A DNA stretch of 64,000 bases from Mesorhabditis belari (lineage: Eukaryota > Nematoda > Chromadorea > Rhabditida > Rhabditidae), in the NCBI GenBank assembly GCA_958450365.1, contig CAUEEP010000577.1, positions 1 to 64,000 on the forward strand. The letters are read 5' to 3'. The notes beneath the pieces are model-generated. The model saw only the letters and a program-made list of their open reading frames with translations. It made no database searches and had not been told where the DNA came from. The position numbers and the translations under genes are program-made. Below, one piece after another: positions 21,481-33,669 of this stretch (its first letter is position 1; the number at the start of each line of letters is the position of its first letter).

Positions 21481-22009
21481 TTTGTAGGAATCAAAGTACT
21501 CTGAAATTACGAAAATTTGACTAATGCACGTTTTCGCACTCTTTTTTGGCTATTCATCGCTTGACTTTTGATCTATTCTTTATCCATTCCATCCCGAATT
21601 ACCCTTGAGGCCAATTAACCGCCCCGATGCCTTTTTGGATAAACTTTTTAGAATTTTCTTTCATCCTGGAACGCACAGAACGTGCAGATCTCATTTTTAA
21701 GATCGAAATGAGAAATTGAAAAAATATGAATTTGAAAATATGAAAAATAGAATGACTTTTTTCAAGAGATTGACTGAGAGATTCTGAGAGATTTTTATTT
21801 CTCTGTGAGTTCCATATTTAGCTATTTACTGTTTAGCACGGCTCATTTGATTTGAGTTTTTGAGTTTTCGTCGAGAAAACGTGAGAAGGTGTCAATCACG
21901 AGACAATTCTGTGTGAAAAGGGAGATTAGCCGGATTTGGTGATTTCGGAGGTGCCATTTTGCCAAATGGGCAATCACATTTCAATCAAAAATTGCGGTAT
22001 ATGGGCTCC

Positions 22010-22650
22010 CAGCTGAAAATAACCTTACATTTCGTCTTCTCGCCTTTTTTTTCGTCGTTTTCTAAGCCGATTTCTATAGCATTACGCTTTTCACTTATTT
22101 TTATAAATGTAAATTGTAATGTGTATTCCAATTAGACGAAAACTCGACTAAAAAAAAGATTACGATTTTTGAGAGAGCCTGGAGCTCGAGGGACTCCGAT
22201 TGGATCAAATCGATTTCTCTAGAATCACGTTTTTTCGTTCATTTTATAAATGTAAATTGTAATGTGTATTCCAATTAGCCGAAAGCTCGACTAAAAAAAA
22301 GATTACGGTTTTTGAGAGAGCCTGGAGCTCGATGGACTCCGATTGAATAAAATCGATTTCTTTAGAATCATGTTTTTCATTCATTTTATAAATTCAAATT
22401 GTAATGTGTATTCCAATTAGCCGAAAATTCGACGAAACAAGTGATTACGGTGTTTGAGAGAGCCTGGAGCTCGATGGACTCCGATTGAATAAAATCGATT
22501 TCTTTAGAATCATGTTTTTCATTCATTTTATAAATGTAAATTGTAATGTGTATTCCAATTAGACGAAAACTCGACGAAACAAGTGATTACGGTTTTTGAG
22601 AGAGCGTGCAACTCGATGGACTCCGATTGCATAAAATCGATTTCTATAGA
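22010..22650. repeat. ~125-bp tandem repeat, about 4-5 units
   Basis: Each unit has TAAATTGTAATGTGTATTCC, a GAAAACTCGAC block, GATTACGGTTTTTGAGAGAG and GACTCCGATTG. The TGTATTCCAA and CCTGGAGCTCG pieces look like degenerate box halves. Confidence 0.85.
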
Positions 22651-22895
22651 AAATCGATTTTTGAGGATTCGTTGATTTAGATGGCTACTGTGCTATCCAG
22701 ATTCACCTGGGATATAGTCGAATTTAATAAAATCACTTCCAGATAGCCGCAAAATCTGTTCATAGTGTTTTGTCGTTGTGAAAGTGGCAGATTTTGCGAA
22801 CCAACCCCTGAAACTAGGTGTTGCAAATGGCGTGCAATTGCAAATTACTTCTAACTCCTTCATTGCTTTTCTCAAATTTTTCCAATGCCATCCAG

Positions 22896-23120
22896 AAGAG
22901 TGAAAATGCAAATGGTCGATGGAAGTGGGTGGTCGTCAAACAAGCCAGTCCACAGCCCGTTCCCCCCGATCGAGGAAGGGGAAGAAATCGAAGCAGCGCA
23001 CAAAACCAGCAACCAGCACTCCCCGTGCACTCCAGGAAAACGCGGGCGGGCGGGGGAGGAGGCATCGATTCATTCATGCAACCAGGATCCCCCAGCCGGT
23101 TCTGGTCGATCGACGAGTGA
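22896..23120 (+). CDS. Possible terminal coding exon, unknown protein
   Basis: A GC-richer stretch in AT-rich surroundings. It is open for 75 codons from a CCATCCAG acceptor to TGA, reading RWKWVVVKQASPQPVPPDRG near the start and ending SFMQPGSPSRFWSIDE. The composition contrast and the mid-exon Pro/Arg/Gly content suggest coding, but other frames are also open here and I could not find upstream exons. A box (23025-23035) lies inside it. I do not recognise the product. Confidence 0.25.
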   Translation, partial: KSENANGRWKWVVVKQASPQPVPPDRGRGRNRSSAQNQQPALPVHSRKTRAGGGGGIDSFMQPGSPSRFWSIDE

Positions 23121-23234
23121 AGGAAAGTGGATCGATTGAGTTGCTCACTTCTGGGTTTTCCCTTTTGCGCAAATAGCTTTACTGCAATCCAGTTTGAAAA
23201 GAAATTATCGAAAATTTGCTTAAAACTTTTGTTT

Positions 23235-23520
23235 TGTGAAAGCTCTAGAGATGGAAGCTCTAGAGATGAAAGCTCTAGAGGCGAAAGCTCTAGAGGTGAA
23301 AGCTCGACAAAAATGAGCTTTTCGAGCCCAGAAAACTCCAAAAATGCTTATAAAATAAGCAGATATTAAAAAGTCGTTATCAAAAAGTCGAGTTGAAAAA
23401 ATTTCGAAATTCTCAACTCAACAATCGTTTCCTTTTCTGAAATGCGTTCCAGGATCGACAAAAATGAGCTTTTCGAGCCGAGAAAACTTCAAAAATGCTC
23501 ATAAAATAAGCAGATCCAGT
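23235..23520. repeat. GAAAGCTCTAGAG repeat and a local duplication
   Basis: Four 15-base units of the AGCTCTAGAGRTGAA type at 23240-23310. The phrase AAAATGAGCTTTTCGAGCC then occurs at about 23310 and 23460 with its downstream AAAATAAGCAGAT. Confidence 0.7.
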
Positions 23521-23659
23521 TCAAAAGCAATTTCCGTGAAATCTCGACCGTCTCGACTCGCCGATCGAATGAAATATGGAGATTTTGGAGTGCACGCGAG
23601 CGTTTCGCGTCATAAAAATGGGCTAGATGTTGAAATTAAAATCTTGAAAAGATATTCAG

Positions 23660-24165
23660 CTATCAGCTACAGTAATCCGAAAGTCGTAAATCGTTTAGAT
23701 CGATTCAAAAACTTTTTCAAATTCAAGTGTGCCATCCAGATTGGCTAGATCTTGAAATTGAAATCAACTCTCAATATCCTTAAGCTATCAGATACTCAGC
23801 TATCAATTACAGTAATCCGAAAGTCGTAAATCGTTTAGATCGATTCAAAAACTTTTTCAAATCCAAGTGTGCCATCCAGATTGGCTAGATCTTGAAATTG
23901 AAATCAACTCTCAATATCCTTAAGCTATCAGATACTCAGCTATCAATTACAGTAATCCGAAAGTCGTAAATCGTTTAGATCGATTCAAAAACTTTTTCAA
24001 ATCCAAGTGTGCCATCCAGATTGGCTAGATCTTGAAATTGAAATCAACTCTCAATATCCTTAAGCTATCAGATACTCAGCTATCAATTACAGTAATCCGA
24101 AAGTCGTAAATCGTTTAGATCGATTCAAAAACTTTTTCAAATCCAAGTGTGCCATCCAGATTGAA
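23660..24165 (-). repeat. 140-bp tandem repeat with a box in each unit
   Basis: Four boxes GTGCCATCCAG at 23729, 23869, 24009 and 24149, exactly 140 bp apart. The units are nearly identical, containing CTATCAATTACAGTAATCCG and AAGTCGTAAATCG. This is the cleanest example of the ~141 bp spacing seen elsewhere in diverged sequence. Confidence 0.95.
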
Positions 24166-25162
24166 GAATTCATTGATTTTTGTTCAATTTTACAAATCCA
24201 ATCCTTTTAAATTAACTTGAACTCGAAAAGGTCGCTTGTTTGGTTTTTAGTTTTGGTGTTTTCCCTATTTTGAGTACTCGAAAGGAAAAAAAAGGTTCCC
24301 CGTCGGTGAGACTCGGAGAGAATCGTGTTTTTTTTGGGGGAAAAGTGGAAGAGTTGGAGAAAAATTGCCCCTTCACCCCCGCACTCACTCAAAAGAGCTC
24401 AAGGGCAATCATGAAGAGAACCCGAATCTAAAAAAAAATAGAGAAAACATTTTTTTAAATTGATGCAATGAGAGACATGATATCCAGGATTTAAGAAAAT
24501 TTTTTCAAATTTTGACTTTTTACGATTTTTAAACGATTTTCAGCGTCGAAGTTGAATGCTTGAATTTGAAAATTTTAAAACACAATAATTTTGATAATTC
24601 TTTTTATAAAACTATTCAGTGACATCCAGAACTTTGATTTAAACTGGAAAAATGATTTGCTTTAACATTTGAATTGTGGATTTTTCAATGTGAACGTGTT
24701 TGTCGAGATTTAAAAGCGATTTTTCGCGTTTTCCTTTTCGATTTTAAATTATAACATTTATTTGGAGTGCACATGATCGCATAAAAAATGATAAATGATG
24801 AGATAGCACGAATTGCAACGGAGTGGAAACAAACGTTGGTTGGTTCAAATACGCAACGCGACGCAACGCGAGCACACTTCGAAGTAAAGAGAAATATCAC
24901 TAGATGGGATCATGACAATCAAGAAATAAAGAGAACACGCAAAGAAAACGCAAAGAAAACACACACACAGGCTTCGACACACATTTTTTTTGTACACGTC
25001 GTGAAGAGGAGAGAAAACGTTTTTACAATGAGAGAAGTGCCAGCAAGCACGAGATGAGGCGGATTAAAATTCTCGGGAATTCTTCGCGTAAATCAGTGAC
25101 CCTAATACTCGAGTAGGGTAATCTGGATAGCACAATGGCTTTCTAGCTTTCTAGCTTAGTAG

Positions 25163-25405
25163 CCAGACGTTTCCAGAATACCCCAAACGAGTACGCGACG
25201 CACCACTTTACGCACGGTCTTCCCAAAGGAATTCCGGGTCGCTGTGGATGAGAATATTCTCGATGTGGTCCAGGATTTGCAAAAATTAACGTTTAATTTC
25301 AAAAAGTTGGACGCTTTTCCCGAAAATATGCCCAGCCCTTTAAAACAAAAAAACATTTGTGGCGGTATTATGTACACACATTTTTTTGATCACATTTATA
25401 GGTAG
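25163..25405 (+). CDS. Possible terminal coding exon, unknown protein
   Basis: Open for 81 codons from an acceptor-like CTTAGTAG to a TAG stop. The part reading TVFPKEFRVAVDENILDVVQ looks like real protein rather than repeat, and local GC is higher than in the flanks. No upstream exon was found and no family recognised. A box, CTGGATAGCAC, lies 29 bp upstream at 25123-25133. Confidence 0.3.
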   Translation, partial: PDVSRIPQTSTRRTTLRTVFPKEFRVAVDENILDVVQDLQKLTFNFKKLDAFPENMPSPLKQKNICGGIMYTHFFDHIYR

Positions 25406-25659
25406 TATCTTGAGAGAAGTGGGGTTTTTTTTTGAAAAAAGACTTTCTAATGAACATTCTGGGGCCAAAATCGAAGATCGGTTGGGTGATTGAAAAGAGA
25501 AATAATTTCGATTCAATCACCCAAAAACAAAAAAACCATGAGCCGTGGGAATATTGAGTTGTTTTGAGTGCTGTGCTTTCCAGCTTGAAGTTATCTAAAG
25601 TTTCCCGGGCTCATGGTGGTCGAAAACGATGACAAATGACGGGCTGAAAGGGAGGAGGG

Positions 25660-25965
25660 GAGACGGGGTCGACTTGGGTGGAGTTGAGTCGATTTGACTC
25701 GAGCTGAGTCGGTTTGACTCAAGTTGAATCGATTTGACTCAAGTTGAATCGATTTGACTCGAGTTGAGTCGGTTTGACTCAAGTTGAATCGATTTGACTC
25801 GAGTTGAGTCGGTTTGACTCAAGTTGAATCGATTTGACTCCAGTTGAATCGATTTGACTCGAGTTGAATCGATTTGAATCGATTTGACTCGACTTTACTC
25901 AACTTTACTCGACTCTACTCGACTCTACTCAACTTTACTCAACTTTACTCGACCCTATCCACCCC
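25660..25965. repeat. TCGA-rich minisatellite (GAATCGATTTGACTC)
   Basis: About 18 units of roughly 14 bases (GAGTTGAATCGATTTGACTC and variants), shading into ACTTTACTCGACTCTACTC units. Confidence 0.85.
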
Positions 25966-28375
25966 ATCGCGCCCCTACAAGATTTACAGGGTATGGAAAG
26001 AAGCACACTATGCAAGGGACATATAAAAAAAGAAAAACGGACCGAATAAAATGTTCTTAGCTTAATTGAAAACTCGTATCTTTGAGTACTCGGGGATCGG
26101 GGGAAAAAAAGTCAGACTGTGTTTCACTCAAATATGAGCTTTGTTTTTTTTTGTTTTTGCATTCTAATCAATTTAGAGCTCAAATTTGAGTGCACGATTT
26201 TCGCGGGATTAAAAAGAAAAAAATAAATATGATTAGATAAAAATTGACATAAAAAAAACCGTATCACTTTGAGAAATTTCGAAAAAAAAAAAAAGAGAAT
26301 TGTGGCGAGGATTATTGTTTTTTTTTTAAAGCATATACAAAAAACCGTGGTTTTTTTTGGGAAAATAATCGAAAAATCGAAAAAAGCATAACTGAGAAAT
26401 CCAGAAAATGCACAAATACACGCGAAATTTGAGAAATTTGAGAAGAATAGCTTGGAAAGGTGATAGGCAAATTTTTTTCGAAAAATTCAAGCGAAATCCA
26501 GCTATCTGGATATCACCGTGTAAAGATCACAAAGAAAAACTAGGCAAAAGGGGTACCGCGAAAATACACGTTGAGGGGTCTGACTGGGGGCTGGGCGATT
26601 TCGAGCGAGATTTCCGAGGCAAGTGGGGATTATTTTTGTGAAAACCAGCAATCTGGATGTCATCGGAGTGTTTTGGCTAAGAAATCTCGGCTCCCGCCCC
26701 GAGAAACGCATAAACGAAAAATCAAAATGCACCAGAAAAATGGTGAGGCTAGAAATTCGAGAAATTCGAAATTTTTGTAAGATTTAAACCCGGACCTTTT
26801 TTGAAAATAAACACGAAATGAGTGTAAAGTACTTTTTTTTAGAGTCCCTGACAATAGCAAACAACTGGCCATACATGTACACGAGATAGGGGAAGATGGG
26901 GGAAGATGGGGGAAGATGGGGGAAGATTTTGGGGAGGATTTTTTGGAGGGGGGTCAAAAGGATGAACGAAGAACGAAAATCAAAAATAACCGTATCTAGG
27001 CGGCGAACTGGAGTGCACAGTGGATCTAGAAGCAAGAAAATCTGCACAAAGACACGATTGTCGTTTTTTAGAATTGTTGGTGGTGGTGGTGGTGGTGACC
27101 CGTTGGGGGGTAGGGTGAACTCAGTAGATGGCCAGGGCCCGCTAGGGCTAGCCCAAGCGAGCCCTGGTGACATCCAGCTAACATGGAAAAACTATGAGAA
27201 ATTTGAAATCCCGCATGAGAACCGAGGTTTTTTTGAATGGAAATGAAAACAGCAACAATTGAGAGATTTTTTTTTCGGAGAGACGAGAGAGGAAGAAATG
27301 GCTGACTAATGCGTGGGGAAAAATACTATTATACCGTAATCGGAGCTGAGATGAAAATGGGACTGGCTGAGAAATTGGGATTTTTAAAATTTGCATATAA
27401 CCATCGAAAATTATCTCAATTCCTTTTGCCGGGCTTTTGCACACGTCAATGTCAAGTTAGGAGACCCGATCGAGCCGATCTGGCCAAACTGGAGGGCACA
27501 ACAGAATTCTAGACGATTTTCAGGAGGGGGGAGTGGACACGTTTGTTCGGCGAGTGAGATTTGAGAGGAGAGCCGTCGAGGTCGAGAACTGGACTTGGCA
27601 TTTTGTGAACTTTGTGCTATTTTGTGAAATAGAAAATTCAAGTTGCGTGCCAGGATGGGCAAAATCGAAAGAATGCCCATGAAAGCTCGAAAGCCGGCAC
27701 GGCAAATCCTCCAGTCCTATATTCTCGACCCCTTTGGCTGCCCAGGAAAAGCGACCAGAGATTGGCAATCACGGAGAGTAGCCAAAAAAAACATGATGAT
27801 GGAGGGCACAGAAATGTTTTACACCGTTAAATGTGGGGGAAATGACATCTATGAGACTAATCGAACACAAAACACACAGCAAAAAAAAGGCTTTTGGCTT
27901 AGGCTTTTTTTTGAGGCCCGCAAATTCTCTATTTTCTATACACATGCAAATTTCGTGGTCTACTCGGTGATCGGTCAGCAATTCAGTAATTCAGTAATTC
28001 AGCAATTCAGCAATTCAAGAGTTAATGTACAAAATAAATACATTTTTTGTTCGATTGGTTGATGAGAAAATGATCATATAAGTTGGTAGATATAGTAGAG
28101 ATCGAAAAATTTCCTAAGTGGCAATAAACTCTAAAATTTTCCTTTGAAAACTCGTCCTGCCACCCAGGAAACACTTTGAACTAGTCGCCAGGGAATTTAC
28201 AGAAACAGGGAGACACGTATTAAAGTGGATTCGATATAGTGAAGAGATTTCGTACAAGGGAGAGGCAAATTTATGCTGGAAATTGGGGCAATCGATGACG
28301 CTGGATCGCATTGAACACACGGCGACGAGCATCGGCACGAGCTGCTGGCTTTCTAATGGGTTGGGGGTACTGTAG
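25966..28375. other. Intergenic, gene-poor, several boxes
   Basis: Boxes in + orientation at 26506, 27008 and 27489, and reverse at 27167. Poly-A/T runs, a GGGGAAGAT microsatellite (26888-26925), a GGTGGT run (27078-27095) and a short CAATTCAG repeat (27978-28018). A 139-codon frame at 27643 starts MGKIERMPMK, but it has no family resemblance and I do not call it. Confidence 0.4.
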
Positions 28376-28382
28376 CACTCTG

Positions 28383-28540
28383 GGGCTAAGCTAGGCTAAG
28401 CTAGGCTAAGCTAGGATAAGCTAGGCTAGGCTAAGCTAGGCTAGGCTAGGCTAGGCTCAGCTAGGCTAAGCTAGGCTAAGCTAAGCTAAGCTAAGCTAGG
28501 CTAAGCTAGGCTAGGCTAGGCTAGGCTAGGCTAAGCTTAA
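28383..28540. repeat. AAGCTAGGCT repeat
   Basis: Interleaved AAGCT and AGGCT pentamers immediately downstream of the SERTA-domain gene (which is on the reverse strand). Confidence 0.85.
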
Positions 28541-28629
28541 TTTCGCTCTTTTCAAAACTTTGATCTTAAATCAGCTCCAGTGTGCTCCAGAAAGACTAAT
28601 TCTAACGTTTTCTTCTGCTCACGATCGCA

Positions 28630-30445
28630 CTAGGCTTGCATGAGGAGCCCGCTCGATGCCGACGACGACGCCGCGTGCAAATGTGGCGCGAAGAGGGATG
28701 AGAGCTCTCCGGAGGACAACCACGAGCCGCCCAACGGGTTTGCCGAAAAGTCGTCCAGATGTGCCCACAAAGGCGAGCCCCAACTGTTGCCGGTATTACC
28801 GCTCATGGGGAAGATCGTTGACTCATCGTCGCGCGAGGAGCCGACCCAAGCCCCTTGTTGTAATTGGTTGTTGTTGCTCATCACGCTCGGCGATGAGTGC
28901 CACCAAGTCATCTCCGGTTCCTAGAAAAGTGAAAATTTGATTTTTATAAAGTTTGTCTTCCAGGATTCTTGAATTTTTGAAAAAAAATTTAATTTTTATA
29001 AAATTTAAATAAAAAAAACCATTGAAGTCAATCAAAATTTTTATTTTATAAAAAAGGCGAATTTTTCTTCACTAATCTTTCTAGTGACTTCCAGCATTGA
29101 TAAATATTTTTGAAAATTTCTTTTTTTGACTTACTTGAACCTTGTCGAAGGTGATGGGTTGTTGTTGCTGGTGTTGTTGGTGTTGCTGGTGTTGCTGGTA
29201 GTCTTGCTGATGTTTCCTTGGCCACTCGTCCACCTCCATCTCGTTATTATTTGTGAGATTGCATAAAAGTTCCGTTTCCAAGTCCTCCAAATCGAGCAAT
29301 TCGAGATCTCGCTAAAATTGTAAAAAATTTTTGAAAAAAAAAAAAGATTGGCTTATTTTAAAGCTAAAGAATAAAGTTGAGAGAATGATTTGAAGAAAAT
29401 GGTCAATGCTGGCACGCACTTGTAACGCCTTGATGGTGTTGTAGACGTGCAAATGTTTGCGGAGTGGGGGATCGCGAGCTCCGTGCAATTTCCCGGCCGA
29501 GATGTCCAACAAACGCTTTCTCGCTTCGCGTTCCGATTGACGCTCGGCGGCTGACCGAATGGAACGCCACGAGCCGATCGAGTCCGTTGATGATGACAAT
29601 GGAGACTCGGAGCGATTCCTGGAAAAGGAATGCATTCAATCAATATCAATCAATCAATGACGTCACTAAGAAGAAGCCAATTTGCATTTAAAGTTCAAGT
29701 CATTCAAATCGAGTTAAAATCAAGCTTGTCGGCTTTTATGAGTTCCAGATTGAAAGATTTTCCCCTCAAATCCGGGCTTATTTTTTTCGTGAAGCTCTTA
29801 AATCGTTTGTACTTATTGGGGGTGCTGAGAATATGAGAATATTCGTAATCGCTTCTAATCCCAGGAGATCTTTTGAAAGACAGCTTGGCAAATGTCATGC
29901 GGTCCAGGATTAATCTTTGACTGATTGGAGAAGGAAATGACAGCTTAAAATTTGTGAAATCCCGCCATTCTCAAAACCGAACTAGTTCGGTTAGGCTTTA
30001 TGCCATTTTATCTCCAAAATAACTAGCTCAACAACTCTAGTGCCCTCCAGAATTAACTTTAAAACTTATAAAACTAAGCACTGATGGGTTTAAAAATGTT
30101 AAATTTAGCCATTCTCAAAACCGAACTAATTCGGTTAAGCTTTATGCCATTCAAACTTTAAAATAACAAGCTCAACAACTCTAGTGTCATCCAGAACTAA
30201 CTTTAAAACTTATAAAACTAAGCACTGATGTGTTTAAAAATGTTAAATTTAGCCATTCTCAAAACGCACCTCGCAAGAGGGATCGGCTCGGCGGGCTCGC
30301 ACGACCGGTAGACTGGTCGGAGGCTGTCCGGTACCCGATAGAAGAAATCCTGATGATGAGATGTGGTTGACGAGGACAAATCGAATGGAGACGGCAACTC
30401 GGGAAGGGCTGTCGTGGCCATCAGGGTCGAACAAAGTAACACCAT
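28630..30445 (-). CDS. SERTA-domain protein
   Basis: Likely nuclear transcriptional co-regulator. SERTA proteins (mammalian SERTAD family, fly Taranis) bind CDK4, PP2A or bromodomain partners; this role is inferred from the domain. Four exons on the reverse strand: 30445-30270, 29618-29420, 29311-29135, 28920-28630. All phases join, giving 280 residues and a TAG stop. The SERTA motif is at about 91-125 (ARKRLLDISAGKLH, then LRKHLHVYNTIKALQ). Before it is a Ser-rich linker. After it come an acidic Leu-rich stretch (LELLDLEDLETELL), a Gln/His run at 165-180, and a Trp/Ser-rich tail (TWWHSSPS, SPLWAHLDDF), consistent with an activation region. The start is the first ATG of an in-frame exon; an upstream exon cannot be excluded. 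The exon 2 donor overlaps a box variant at 29409-29419. Confidence 0.85.
29945..30260 (-). repeat. ~144-bp tandem repeat in SERTA intron 1, boxes at 30040 and 30184
   Basis: Units with CCATTCTCAAAACCGAACTA, GCTTTATGCCATT and CAACAACTCTAGTG end in box variants GTGCCCTCCAG and GTGTCATCCAG, 144 bp apart. A third partial unit runs into exon 1 near 30260, and a degenerate box sits 143 bp earlier at 29897. Confidence 0.85.
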
Positions 30446-30769
30446 TTTTTTTTATACAAATCACCCGCACAATTCTATGATGGAAACTGGAATTTGAAAG
30501 AGATTGAATGGGGAAATTTTGGTGGAAGGCAAAATGGAAATCGAAATGATTTTTTTTGGAGAAAAAGTTCGGAAAATGAAAAATTACTGGTTGGAGATTG
30601 GAGATTGGATGGAAAGCGAGAAATCTAGAAGGAAAGAATCGATCGACGAAAAACCATGTGACTAGCTGGAGCACACTTTAGCAAACGAAAGAAAAAGAAA
30701 AGAAAAAGAAAAGAAAAAAAAAATTTTTGCTAGTTTTGCTTTTTTTTTTGCTTAGTTTTGCTTAGATGC

Positions 30770-31135
30770 AATATAATAAAATGGATTTTTTTTAAAGCTT
30801 TAGAAATTGTTCGGTAAATTGTTTAATGGGTAAAGTGCGCTCCAGATTGGGTATCAAAGTCAGTCTTAGAGTCATTTAGACATTCGGATAGTCTAGGGTA
30901 GGCTGGGTAGTCTAGGGTAAACTGGACTTTTTTTAAAGCTTTAGAAATTGTTCGGTAAATTGTGTAATGGGTAAAGTGCGTTCCAGATTGGACAGCAAAA
31001 AGATTTTAGAGTCATTTAGACATTCGGGTAGTCTAGGGTAGGCTGGGTAAGTATTGGTGGTTAGACATTTGGAAAAATTTATGATAACTTTCAAAGTTTT
31101 TCTGACAAAAGTTTAGTGTGACATCCAGGATGAGT
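30770..31135 (-). repeat. ~141-bp tandem repeat with boxes at 30835, 30976 and 31118
   Basis: The first two units are alike (TTTAGAAATTGTTCGGTAAA, GTCATTTAGACATTCGG, TAGTCTAGGGTAGGCTGG). The third has diverged almost beyond recognition, yet its box keeps the 142 bp step. A box in opposite orientation lies at 30666. Confidence 0.8.
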
Positions 31136-31224
31136 AACTATGAGATTAGATTATTTTAAAATACTATAGTTGAGCTTAAATCTTTAAGATCTTGATCAGT
31201 AGCTTTATTTTTAGAAAACTTGTA

Positions 31225-32030
31225 TCAAATTGAAGGAGAGAAGATGAAAAAGCTCAAAATTGGATTGCACACATTCGACTTTCGAGGTGGTTGGGAATGG
31301 GGAATGGAAGGGAATGGATGGGGAATGGAAGGGAAGGGGAATTGGATGGGAGAAGGAATAGTACGACTGAAAAGAGAAGGGGGGCCGGCCCGCGCTATTC
31401 TCAGCACACCCCCACCCCGTTTCGCCTCTTTTCGTTCTTTCTGGAGCGCACACCAGCTGTCTCTTCCCTTTTCGGACTATTTCTCAGCGTTTCACCATCT
31501 CATCTCTACCCCAATTGCTGCACTCCCGCTAACCCGAATGATCCCTTTTGCTGTCTTTTGCCCCGATGTCGAAACCCTCTTCTCGAATGTACTCCAGCAT
31601 TCACTCTCACCGTCTTGTGACATCTCTTTTCCATTCTGTTTCTCCTTTTTTCACTCGATTCTCTTCTCTCTACTCCGCAGCTCATATGACTTGAAAAGAG
31701 AGTGTCACGGCCTCTTTTCTTTTCTTTTCCTTTCTCTGCTCAAAGGCTTTCTCTCCTCTTTCTCTGCTCAAAGGCTTTTCTCTCATCTTTCTCAATCTTT
31801 TCCAATTTCTCTTGCTCAAAGGATTTCTCTCCTCTTTCCCAACCTTTTCCTATTTCTCTGCTCAAAGGCTTTTCTCTCCTATTCCTCTACTTAAAGGCTT
31901 TCTCTTCTCTTTCTCTGCTCAAAGGCTTTTCTCTCCTCTTTCCCAATCTTTCCCAATTTCTCTCAATCATTTCCTAATCTCTCGAATATCGAGCGATTTT
32001 CCCTCACGTCACAAGCAAACGAAAAAGATG
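31225..32030. repeat. Pyrimidine-rich region with TTTCTCTGCTCAAAGGC repeats
   Basis: A GGAATGGAAGG purine repeat (31290-31340) is followed by GC-richer sequence, then about eight ~30 bp units with CTGCTCAAAGGCTTTCTCTC (31725-31975). Long frames here are Ser/Phe/Leu-rich and follow from the pyrimidine bias. Box at 31441. Confidence 0.7.
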
Positions 32031-33530
32031 TAAACAGGTGAAAATAGTGGAGAAATGAGTGGAGAGGACAGGGTGCGTTCCAGAAAAGAGAAGACTGAGA
32101 AGAGGAATGGGAAAGGGATGCTGTGAGAGCGATAGAGGAGGGCAACCCCTTTCTGTCAGATAAGGGGACTCCCCTTTGAGGAGGGGAAAATAAAAAATGG
32201 TCAAATTGGATGCTGCGTTCCAGAAAACGCAAAAGAAATAACAAAAATAACAAAAATTTCTTTTTGAGTGAGAAAGTGTTGTTGTTGATTTTTTGGGATG
32301 TGAGAGTTCCGCTCGTTCCCACACAACAACAACAAAATAATACGAGAATTTCTTTTAAAAAGTGCCAAAATCAATAAAACCCAAAAATTACGCAAATTTT
32401 TAACATTTTTAACAAACAATTTAATTAGAAGCTCTCAAAATTTCACTAATTTCATTGCTTTCATTGATCAAATTCGAGTTGGGCAAGGAAAGTAGCTGAA
32501 ATTTGAAATTTCAAAAAAAGTTAACGATTTTTTTATGCAATCTGGATATCATCTTAGCTAAAAAGATGAAAAGATTTGAGAATTTAAAAGAATTTTTTGA
32601 AAAACTCAAAACTCTGAACAAAAAACAACAACAACCTATCGATAAAAGAAGAAAGCTCTCAAAAATGCCTAAAAATCTTCTTAGAATTCTTAGAATTTCA
32701 AAATACCGCTTTGCAATGATTCTAGAAACCTTTGCTAGACCTTTGCTTGTTAGAAAACTTTGCTAGAAACCGTTGCAAACTCAAAACTCTTAACAAACAA
32801 CAACAACAACATCAACCAAACAACAACAACCAAACAACAACAACCAAACAACAAGCGACAGCATTCCATAAAGCTATAGTAATCCTGTGCTTAAAACTGT
32901 AATCATACTTGGCACTGGCGTTCCAAAGGCCACTGTTTAATAATCTTTGAAGCTATAACTCGATAAAGCTACAATAACTTGTACAAAGTATCTCATACAG
33001 TAAGCGACAAAGTCTAGCTTCTTGCGAAACTCGTAACCTTTAAAGTTCCTCATAAAGTTACAGTAACCCTGTACAGTATGTTGTTTCGAGTTCCAGATCG
33101 ACAAAAACTGTGCCCAAATTTAAACCATAACCCAATCGTAAAGCTGAACAAACAACAACAACAACCTATCGATAAAAGAAGAAAGCTCTCAAAAATGACG
33201 TAAATCTTCCTAGAATCCTTAGAATTTCAAAATTCCCCTTTGCAATGGTTCTAGAAACCTTTGCTTGTTAAAAACTTTTGCTAGAAATCTTTGCAAACTC
33301 AAAACTCTTAACAAACAACAACAACAACCTATCGATAAAAGAAGAAAGCTCTCAAAAATGACGTAAATCTTCCTAGAATTTCAAAATTCCCTCCTCTTTG
33401 CAATGGTTCTAGAAAAAAAATGACTAAAAAAGTCAAAAAATTGTGCAATTGGCACTCGATTGTGCAAAATTACAGGACTGGTTGAAATTCTGAAAACTGG
33501 AAAGAGAATTCTACTTTATGAAATCAAAAG
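32031..33530. repeat. Gene-free stretch of diverged direct repeats
   Basis: A block with AACAACAACAACCTATCGAT and AAGAAAGCTCTCAAAAATG occurs three times (about 32620, 33150 and 33315), with an AACAACAACCAAAC array at 32795-32850. The GGCGTTCCAAAGG unit of 17.8 kb recurs at about 32925. Box at 32073 and degenerate ones at 32211 and 33084. No exon seen. Confidence 0.6.
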
Positions 33531-33538
33531 AGTAAATC

Positions 33539-33662
33539 CTGGATGGCACGGAAAACTTTCATAATCTTAAAACTTGAATTTAAGAGGTTTCGCACATGGC
33601 GCAGTGGATAAGTCAGTAAGTGATTGACGTTCGAGAGGTCGAGGGTTCGAGTCCGGTCGGTG
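33539..33662 (+). ncRNA. tRNA-like module 2 with upstream box
   Basis: Box CTGGATGGCAC at 33539-33549, then 47 bp, then A box TGGCGCAGTGG at 33597-33607 and B box GGTTCGAGTCC at 33644-33654. The acceptor stem does not pair, so it is probably not a decoding tRNA. A Pol III-like T-run follows at about 33673. Sequence between the boxes is unrelated to the other modules. Confidence 0.6.
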
Positions 33663-33669
33663 GAGAATC

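Noticed and set aside
26784..28062. Frames of 116-139 codons on both strands around 26.8-28.0 kb
   Set aside because: Overlapping frames on opposite strands, no splice-consistent exons, no recognisable domain; composition follows local purine/pyrimidine bias.
31220..31977. 224-codon Ser/Phe/Leu-rich frame
   Set aside because: Pyrimidine-rich tandem repeats explain it; several frames are equally open.
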